DNA of 21,994 nt from positions 1-21,994 of the forward strand of contig DVLP01000040.1 of the NCBI GenBank assembly GCA_018715445.1. Reading direction: 5' to 3'. Made by a program: the position numbers and the translations under genes. Positions 14,949 to 20,000 of this stretch are shown here, piece by piece. The DNA is from Candidatus Avipropionibacterium avicola (lineage in GTDB: Bacteria > Actinomycetota > Actinomycetes > Propionibacteriales > Propionibacteriaceae). Position 1 is the stretch's first letter. Each line of letters starts with the position of its first letter. Under the pieces are notes generated by a model that had not been told where the DNA came from, searched no databases, and saw only the letters and a program-made list of their open reading frames with translations.

Positions 14949-15617
14949 ATGCCCAAGGTCAACGTCTACCTGCCTGACGGTCTCGCGGCGGAGGTTCGTG
15001 CCACCGGGGTTGCCGTTTCCGCGGTCTGTCAGCAGGCCCTGTCCGACGCCGTACGAAGTGCGGACCCGGTGCAGCCACCCACCACCGATGCCGAAGCGAC
15101 AACGGCACGGATCGGCTTCACCCGGCGTGCTCACAACGTGGTGGTGGCCGCCACCGACGCCGGTGACACCTCACTCGCCCTGCTGGAGGCACTGCTCGAC
15201 TCCGAAGGCCTGGTGGTCGCCGTGCTCGCCGGGTGGGAGATCGAGTCGGACGACCTGCGCGCAGAACTCTCCGCGCGCCGGCCCGGCACCCGGCTCGACC
15301 CGGTCCAGGCTGTGGTGGACCGCGCGGTCGAGCAGGCCCGCGCCCTCGAACAGTCGCCGCTCGGGACCGAGCACCTGTTGCTGGGGCTCGCGGCGGGCGA
15401 CACCGAGGAACGGTGTGCGCGCACCCTGACCGATCTCGGGCTCACCCGCGAGCACGCCGTCGCCGGGGTTCGGGTGGCTCGGGCGACCTGGGACCACGCC
15501 CGCCGTACGGCGGCGATCACCGGGCTCGCAGCACCGGTGCGGGCTGCCGTCGAGGACATCCGGGTCCGGCTCGACCGCATCGAGAACCGGATCGGCCAAC
15601 AGGATCCGCTGGCCTGA
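14949..15617 (+). CDS. Ribbon-helix-helix-like protein with Clp-N (ClpR repeat) domain
   Basis: A 222-residue protein. Residues 1-36 (MPKVNVYLPDGLAAEVRATG...VCQQALSDAVR) have the beta strand-helix-helix look of a ribbon-helix-helix DNA-binding unit, with VNVYLP as the DNA-contacting strand. After a short linker, residues about 57-200 resemble the N-terminal substrate-binding domain of ClpA/ClpC. The first half-repeat runs FTRRAHNVVVAATDAGD...LLEALLDSEG, and the second VDRAVEQARALEQSPLGTEHLLLGLA. No AAA+ ATPase follows, so it cannot unfold proteins itself. The C-terminal helix (AVEDIRVRLDRIENRIG) may form a coiled coil. Similar proteins occur in Streptomyces, but I know of no assigned role. 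It might be a transcription factor presented to, or sensing, the Clp system. It is flanked by sseA upstream and convergent sepH downstream. Confidence 0.78.
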   Translation: MPKVNVYLPDGLAAEVRATGVAVSAVCQQALSDAVRSADPVQPPTTDAEATTARIGFTRRAHNVVVAATDAGDTSLALLEALLDSEGLVVAVLAGWEIESDDLRAELSARRPGTRLDPVQAVVDRAVEQARALEQSPLGTEHLLLGLAAGDTEERCARTLTDLGLTREHAVAGVRVARATWDHARRTAAITGLAAPVRAAVEDIRVRLDRIENRIGQQDPLA

Positions 15618-15650
15618 ACCGCTTGGGTCCGGGCCACTCAGATCGGGGGC

Positions 15651-17090
15651 CTACTTGCGGCGGGGGGACCCGAACATGATCTCGCCCCAGCTCGGCACCG
15701 AGGCGCGTCCCTTGCGCTTGCGCGGCTTGGGTTCGGGTTCCGGCTCGGGCTCGGGCTCGGGCTCCGACGTCGGCTCAGGCTCAGAATCGTTCTCCGGCTC
15801 GGGTTCCGGCGCCTGCTCGGCCGTCACCTCAGGCTCGGGTGCCGACTGCTCCGGCTCCGACTGTGCGGGCGCCGACTGCTCGGGCTCGGGTTCGGGCTCG
15901 GCCTTCTTGGACTCTGCCTGTTCAGCCTGGGCCTTCTCCGGCTGGTCCGCGTCGGCCTCGACCTGACTGCGGCGCCGCTTGCGGCGGGAGCGCTTGGGCT
16001 TCTCGGCCGGTGCCGGTGGGGCGAAGGCGGGGTCGTCGTCGAACAGGCTCGGCTCCAGGGCCTCACCGGTGCCGGTGTCGGGTCCGTCCCAGGCGCCGGT
16101 GCCGACATCGGGCACCGCCGCAGCATCACTGACCCCCGGCGTCGGCTCGTCGGAGGACTCGGTGGTGTCCTTCTCCTTGCCGTCCAGCATGGCGAAGAGT
16201 CGGTCGAGCTCCGAGGCGGAGGCGTCCTCGGCCAGGCCGGGGACCGCAACGGACTCGTCGGGACCGGACTCGACCGGGGTCGGTTCGTGATCGTCCGGGG
16301 TGGGGTCGACCGGGGTCGCCGGTGCGGCCGGGGGTGCCGGCTTCGAGCGGACCCGGGATCCCTTGCGACGACGGCTGCGCGCCTTCGGCTTGGCCGCCGG
16401 CTCGGGCGTCTCCGCGGGAACGTCGGCCACCTCGGGTGCAGGCTCGGGAACGGCCTTGAGGCTCGGGGTCGGCGCCTCGGATGCCTCCGGCTCGGTGGCC
16501 TCGTTCTCGGTTGCCTCGTTCGGCTTCTCGTCGGCCGGGGTCTCCTCGGGCCGCTGCACGGCGCGGGCCAGGGCGAACTCCTCGGCCAGGTCGACCGTCG
16601 GCTCCTCGTCGAGGCTGCCCTCGCCGGCCGGTGGCCACGGCTTGTCGCCGACCAGTCCGCGGGCCTCGTCGTTGTTGGCGATGCTGAAGCGTCCACTCGG
16701 CTGGTAGAGGAACTCGGCCAGGGTGTCCTCGTCGGCCTCGGCCAGGCGATAACGGGCGGTCACCATCCACCGTCCGTCGGAGCGGCGGTAGGAGTCCCAG
16801 TCCACCGAGTCCAGGTCGACCTTCACCTGGTCGAGGCGCTCGGCCACCACGATCCGCAACGAACGGTGGGACGCAGGCTCGCCATGGCGGCGCACGGCCG
16901 CCGACATCGCCGCGGTCGCCATGTGCGCCCGCTCGGCCAACACGGGCTCGGCGAATCGTTCCACCATGGCGGGGGACATCCCCGCCTGGCTGGCGAGCTC
17001 CTCGACCGGCACACCGGCTCGTACTCGAGCCTGGACGTCCCGGGGCCTGAGTTCACCCTCCATCGCTCCACGATCTCCCTGGGTAGACAT
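15651..17090 (-). CDS. sepH: Cell division protein SepH, shortened N-terminus
   Basis: A 479-residue protein of the DUF3071/SepH family, which binds FtsZ and promotes filament formation and septation in actinobacteria. The conserved helix-turn-helix part is at the N-terminus: GELRPRDVQARVRAGVPVEEL, AGMSPAMVERFAEPVLAERA. The family's second conserved block follows (VDWDSYRRSDGRWMVTARY ... NDEARGLVGD). A long disordered Pro/Glu/Ala-rich middle with basic patches (KPKRSRRKRRR) leads to the conserved tail KGRASVPSWGEIMFG. The beta-rich segment of about 50-60 residues that precedes LRPRD in Streptomyces SepH is missing, and the gap to the divergent hemH start (131 nt) is too short to hold it. ATG at 17090 is chosen; ATG at 17063 (MEGELRPRD) is also possible. 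No clear Shine-Dalgarno precedes either. Confidence 0.87.
   Translation of the reverse strand: MSTQGDRGAMEGELRPRDVQARVRAGVPVEELASQAGMSPAMVERFAEPVLAERAHMATAAMSAAVRRHGEPASHRSLRIVVAERLDQVKVDLDSVDWDSYRRSDGRWMVTARYRLAEADEDTLAEFLYQPSGRFSIANNDEARGLVGDKPWPPAGEGSLDEEPTVDLAEEFALARAVQRPEETPADEKPNEATENEATEPEASEAPTPSLKAVPEPAPEVADVPAETPEPAAKPKARSRRRKGSRVRSKPAPPAAPATPVDPTPDDHEPTPVESGPDESVAVPGLAEDASASELDRLFAMLDGKEKDTTESSDEPTPGVSDAAAVPDVGTGAWDGPDTGTGEALEPSLFDDDPAFAPPAPAEKPKRSRRKRRRSQVEADADQPEKAQAEQAESKKAEPEPEPEQSAPAQSEPEQSAPEPEVTAEQAPEPEPENDSEPEPTSEPEPEPEPEPEPKPRKRKGRASVPSWGEIMFGSPRRK
15727..15900. repeat. GGCTCG-type hexamer repeats within sepH
   Basis: Near-perfect GGGCTC/GGTTCC hexamers, densest at about 15742-15763, encode Glu-Pro dipeptide runs (EPEPEPEPEPEP) in the disordered middle of SepH on the minus strand. 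In-frame gain or loss of units by slippage would change only the linker length. Confidence 0.7.
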
Positions 17091-17209
17091 TGGTTGATTG
17101 GCCCAAACTACTGCGTGACCGCATCGCGACCATGATGCCTCGCCGGAGCGGTGAAACATCACTCGACCCGCCCCGAGCACCCCGATGATCGTGATTGGGG
17201 GCGACGGGG

Positions 17210-17215
17210 CAGGAT
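17210..17215 (+). promoter_or_regulatory. Putative leaderless -10 hexamer CAGGAT before hemH
   Basis: CAGGAT is followed by 6 nt and then the GTG at 17222. It lies in the 131-nt divergent region shared with sepH. It favours the 17222 start over the in-frame GTG/ATG-like codons further upstream. Confidence 0.5.
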
Positions 17216-17221
17216 GGGGCC

Positions 17222-18385
17222 GTGCACGAACAGCTCGATCCCTCGATCCACACCGCGGCTGCCCTTGAGCCGTACGACGCGGTGCTGCTGATGTCCTTCG
17301 GAGGACCGGAGTCGGCCGACGAGGTGATGCCCTTCCTGCGTCGGGTGACGGCCGGGCGTGGCATCCCCGACGAGCGACTGGCCGAGGTGGCCGAGCACTA
17401 CTACGCCCACGGGGGCCGCAGCCCGATCAACGACCAGTGCCGTGCCCTGGTGGCCGCCCTCACCGCCGAGCTTGCGGCACGAGGCATCGACCTGCCCGTG
17501 CTGTGGGGCAACCGCAACTCCGAGCCGTACCTGTCCGATGTCCTGCAGGACGCCCGTCGCGACGGCCGGCATCGTCTGGTCGCGGTGACCACCAGCGCCT
17601 ATCCGTCGTACTCGTCGTGCCGGCAGTACCGCGAGGACCTGGGACGTCACCTGCCCGACGGGCTGTCGGTCGACCGGATCGCCCACTACGCCCTGACCCC
17701 CGGCTTCCAGCAGGTGATGGTCGACGCCGTCTCCGAAGCGCTCGACACCCTCGGTGGACCTGCCCGGGTGCTGTTCGTCACCCACTCGATCCCGATCACG
17801 ATGTCGCAGACCGCGGGGCCGCCGACCCGACCGGAGGAGGGCTCGTACGTGGCCTGGCATCGCGCGGTCGCCGACCGGGTGATGGCCGAGGTCGACCCGG
17901 ACGGCACCATCGAGCACGAGCTGGTCTACTGCTCGCGGTCCGGGCCGCCTACGCAACCCTGGTTGGAACCTGACGTCAACGACCGGCTCACCGAACTCGC
18001 CACCCAGGGCCACCGCGAGGATGTCGTGCTGGCTCCCATCGGTTTCGTCAGCGACCACATGGAGGTCCTCAACGACCTCGATGCCGAGGCGGTCGACACC
18101 GCCACGGGTCTGGGGCTGAGCGTCGCCCGGGCCGCCACGGCGGGCACCGCCCCGGCCTTCGTTGAGCAATTGGTGGTGCAGTTGCTGGAGCGGGCCGAGG
18201 CTGCGCGGGCGGAGGCTGCCGGGCCCCTCGACGAGCTCGGGGGACGTGGGGACGAACTCGAGCTCGGGGGTCGGGGGGAGCCGGTGGTCACTGCCGCGCA
18301 GGCGGCCGGTGGACCGGGCTGGTTCCGGTGTGCGGCGCAGTGTTGTGTCAACCAGCGCCACCCCGAGACCCCTGTGGTCGGCTGA
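17222..18385 (+). CDS. hemH: Ferrochelatase (coproporphyrin ferrochelatase type)
   Basis: A 387-residue enzyme inserting Fe2+ into a porphyrin. In actinobacteria the substrate is coproporphyrin III, and the enzyme is also named CpfC. Visible signatures are YDAVLLMSFGGPES at the start, HYYAHGGRSPIN, the porphyrin/metal site VTHSIP with catalytic H188, and GFVSDHMEVLNDLD with E281. Cysteines C133 (SYSSCRQYRED) and C370, C374 and C375 (FRCAAQCCVN) fit the [2Fe-2S] cluster ligands known in actinobacterial ferrochelatases, though the C-terminal spacing is tighter than I remember for Mycobacterium. Between the catalytic core and the cysteine tail, residues 334-353 are a Gly/Glu-rich insert made of a 9-residue duplication. 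GTG at 17222 is chosen from the -10-like CAGGAT 6 nt upstream. Confidence 0.92.
   Translation: MHEQLDPSIHTAAALEPYDAVLLMSFGGPESADEVMPFLRRVTAGRGIPDERLAEVAEHYYAHGGRSPINDQCRALVAALTAELAARGIDLPVLWGNRNSEPYLSDVLQDARRDGRHRLVAVTTSAYPSYSSCRQYREDLGRHLPDGLSVDRIAHYALTPGFQQVMVDAVSEALDTLGGPARVLFVTHSIPITMSQTAGPPTRPEEGSYVAWHRAVADRVMAEVDPDGTIEHELVYCSRSGPPTQPWLEPDVNDRLTELATQGHREDVVLAPIGFVSDHMEVLNDLDAEAVDTATGLGLSVARAATAGTAPAFVEQLVVQLLERAEAARAEAAGPLDELGGRGDELELGGRGEPVVTAAQAAGGPGWFRCAAQCCVNQRHPETPVVG
18221..18278 (+). repeat. In-frame 27-nt duplication, PSTSSGT/PELVEGP-like repeat in hemH
   Basis: CGAGCTCGGGGG occurs at 18232-18243 and 18259-18270, a 27-nt (nine-codon) offset that keeps the frame. The unit GGGCCCCTCGACGAGCTCGG and its other-frame translations (PSTSSGD, SPELVEGP) resemble a short dispersed repeat common in some GC-rich actinobacterial genomes. 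It encodes DELGGRG/ELELGGRG in the ferrochelatase tail. Confidence 0.6.
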
Positions 18386-18387
18386 GG

Positions 18388-18393
18388 GACAAT
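18388..18393 (+). promoter_or_regulatory. Putative leaderless -10 hexamer GACAAT before moeZ
   Basis: GACAAT is followed by 7 nt and then the ATG at 18401, and lies just after the hemH stop (18383-18385). It decides against the ATG at 18392, which overlaps the hexamer. Confidence 0.4.
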
Positions 18394-18400
18394 GAGCCCC

Positions 18401-19612
18401 ATGGCCCTGCCACCCCTGGTCGATCCGATCGCCGAGCTGCCGCGCGAGCAGACCGTGCGCTACGCCCGCCACCTGTCGCTGGCCGAGTTCGGCGAGCAGG
18501 CCCAACGTCGCCTGGCCAACGCCCGGGTGCTGGTGATCGGCGCCGGTGGTCTGGGGGCGCCGACCCTGCTCTACCTGGCGGCGGCCGGCGTCGGCACGCT
18601 CGGGGTGATCGACGACGACCTGGTCGACGAGTCCAACCTGCAGCGTCAGGTGATCCACGGGATGTCCGACCTGGGCCGGCCCAAGGTCGAGTCCGCCCGT
18701 GACGCCGTGGCCGAGGTCAACCCGTACGTGCGGACCGAGCTCCATCCGTACCGGCTGGACCGCAGCAATGCCGTCGAGCTGTTCTCCGGCTATGACCTGG
18801 TGTTGGACGGCACCGACAACTTCGCCACCCGCTACCTGGTCGCCGACGCCTGCGAACTGGCGGACAAGCCGTACGTGTGGGGTTCGATCCTGCGCTTCAC
18901 CGGGCAGGTCAGCGTCTTCTGGGCAAGCCACGGGCCGACCTACCGTGACCTGTTCCCCGAGCCACCCGCCCCCGGGACGGTGCCCAGCTGCGCCGAGGGG
19001 GGAGTGCTGGGGGTGCTGCCCGGGGCGATCGGCACCATCATGGCGACCGAGGCCATCAAGCTGATCACCGGGATCGGGGAGCCATTGCTGGGCCGGCTGC
19101 TGGTCCACGATGCGCTGGCCATGACCCACCAGGTGCTGGACCTGTCACCGGATCCGCACCGCGTCCCGGTCACCGAACTGGTCGACCACGAGCAGATGTG
19201 CGGCGTCGCCCCCGCAACCAGCACCGACCCGAGCACGGACACGACCCAGGAGGAGACCATGGAATCTGAGATCACCGCCACCCAGTTGAAGTCCTGGCTG
19301 ACCGAGCGTGAGGCCGGGCAGCGCAACTTCGTGCTGGTCGACGTGCGCGAACCGTTCGAGCGTGACATCAACGCGATCGACGGTTCGGTGTCGATCCCGA
19401 TGGGCCAGTTCGCCAATGGTGAGGCGCTGGGGCAGTTGGACGAGCTCACCGACGGTGGTGAGGTCCCGGTCGTGCTCTACTGCAAGGTGGGCGGGCGCTC
19501 CGGACGTTGCCTGGAGTTCCTCCACGCCCAGGGGCGGACCGATGCGGTCCACGTGGGTGGTGGCGTCGATGCCTGGATCGACGAGGTCGAACCGCACCAG
19601 ACCCGGTACTGA
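18401..19612 (+). CDS. moeZ: MoeZ: E1-like adenylyltransferase fused to rhodanese sulfurtransferase
   Basis: A 403-residue enzyme that adenylates and then thiolates the C-terminal Gly-Gly of small sulfur carrier proteins (MoaD, CysO, ThiS type) for molybdopterin and cysteine synthesis. The ThiF/MoeB domain (about 10-260) starts VRYARHLSLAEFG, has the nucleotide loop VLVIGAGGLGAP (43-54), DESNLQRQVIH (76-86) and DGTDNFATRYLV (136-147), and C197 in SCAEGGVLGVLPG. A linker (270-288) leads to the rhodanese domain with FVLVDVREPFERDIN and the active loop YCKVGGRS with C361. The zinc-binding CxxC pairs of MoeB are absent, as I remember for MoeZ. The start MALPPLVDP fits homologues, so ATG 18401 is preferred to 18392. 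A strong Shine-Dalgarno and in-frame ATG at 19259 lie exactly at the domain boundary. Confidence 0.92.
   Translation: MALPPLVDPIAELPREQTVRYARHLSLAEFGEQAQRRLANARVLVIGAGGLGAPTLLYLAAAGVGTLGVIDDDLVDESNLQRQVIHGMSDLGRPKVESARDAVAEVNPYVRTELHPYRLDRSNAVELFSGYDLVLDGTDNFATRYLVADACELADKPYVWGSILRFTGQVSVFWASHGPTYRDLFPEPPAPGTVPSCAEGGVLGVLPGAIGTIMATEAIKLITGIGEPLLGRLLVHDALAMTHQVLDLSPDPHRVPVTELVDHEQMCGVAPATSTDPSTDTTQEETMESEITATQLKSWLTEREAGQRNFVLVDVREPFERDINAIDGSVSIPMGQFANGEALGQLDELTDGGEVPVVLYCKVGGRSGRCLEFLHAQGRTDAVHVGGGVDAWIDEVEPHQTRY
19248..19261 (+). promoter_or_regulatory. Internal Shine-Dalgarno and in-frame ATG at the rhodanese boundary of moeZ
   Basis: AGGAGG (19248-19253), 5 nt, then ATG (19259-19261) in the moeZ frame. 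Initiation here would give a 117-residue free rhodanese (MESEITATQLKSWL...). The site is stronger than those before most full genes in this window. Confidence 0.6.
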
Positions 19613-19640
19613 GCCCGGTACGGTCCGACCTGTCAGCTCA

Positions 19641-19844
19641 TCAGAGCGGCTGGACGTTGGCGGCCTGGAGGCCCTTGTCGCCCTGGGTGGTCTCGAACTC
19701 GACCCGCTGCCCCTCCTCGAGGGAGCGGAAGCCGGTGGAGTTGATCGCGCTGAAGTGCACGAAAACGTCCTGTCCACCGTCATCGACGGCAATGAAGCCG
19801 TATCCCTTTTCCGCGTTGAACCACTTGACGGTGCCTTGCGCCAT
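19641..19844 (-). CDS. cspA: Cold-shock protein, CspA family
   Basis: A 67-residue single cold-shock domain that binds single-stranded RNA and DNA as an RNA chaperone. It starts [21 protein letters not shown]1 is KGYGFI (13-18) and RNP2 is VFVHF (27-31). The family ends are complete ([10 protein letters not shown]). The start is fixed by AGGAG 5 nt upstream on the minus strand (plus 19850-19854); the open frame continues upstream, but that lies in the leader. The gene is convergent with moeZ (28-nt gap, no strong terminator seen) and divergent from the helicase gene. A good sigma-A-like promoter is placed about 100 nt upstream, leaving a leader with two perfect hairpins. Confidence 0.95.
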   Translation of the reverse strand: MAQGTVKWFNAEKGYGFIAVDDGGQDVFVHFSAINSTGFRSLEEGQRVEFETTQGDKGLQAANVQPL

Positions 19845-19867
19845 TCTTACTCCTACGTGTTCTGCCA

Positions 19868-19890
19868 GGTGGTCACACCTCGTGACCACC
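19868..19890 (-). repeat. Perfect inverted repeat GGTGGTCAC-N5-GTGACCACC in the csp leader
   Basis: Nine-bp arms at 19868-19876 and 19882-19890 enclose a 5-nt loop. In the csp transcript this gives a stable stem about 24 nt before the start codon, just upstream of the ribosome binding site. It could alternatively be a protein-binding palindrome. Confidence 0.7.
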
Positions 19891-19904
19891 CCTGCCGTGC
19901 CTGG

Positions 19905-19922
19905 GGTCTGGGGGACCAGACC
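19905..19922 (-). repeat. Second perfect inverted repeat GGTCTGG-N4-CCAGACC in the csp leader
   Basis: Seven-bp arms at 19905-19911 and 19916-19922 with a 4-nt loop. It lies between the predicted csp transcription start and the first hairpin, so both would be in the 5' leader. Confidence 0.65.
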
Positions 19923-19942
19923 TCGGGTGCACGGCTCGGATC

Positions 19943-19971
19943 AGACTGTCACACCGACCGGGTCATGCCAA
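19943..19971 (-). promoter_or_regulatory. Promoter of the cold-shock gene
   Basis: On the minus strand TTGGCA (19971-19966) and CAGTCT (19948-19943) are separated by exactly 17 nt. The -35 matches consensus at five of six positions. The resulting leader would be about 90 nt, in keeping with the long leaders of cold-shock genes. Confidence 0.6.
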
Positions 19972-19988
19972 TTGTTCGGGCCGGGTGA

Positions 19989-19994
19989 TGGAAT
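19989..19994 (+). promoter_or_regulatory. Putative leaderless -10 hexamer TGGAAT before the helicase gene
   Basis: TGGAAT is followed by 6 nt and then the ATG at 20001. There is no Shine-Dalgarno. It is the weakest member of the leaderless set in this window. Confidence 0.3.
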
Positions 19995-20000
19995 GGTCCC

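Noticed and set aside
15618..15650. GGCC...GGCC hairpin as terminator between the Clp-N gene and sepH
   Set aside because: The stem is only four base pairs with a long loop. Convergent termination must occur here or nearby, but no strong hairpin is visible.
17091..17180. Longer SepH N-terminus starting at 17180
   Set aside because: The extra 30 residues (MLGAGRVMFHRSGEASW...) do not resemble the SepH N-terminal segment, and the codons overlap the hemH promoter region.
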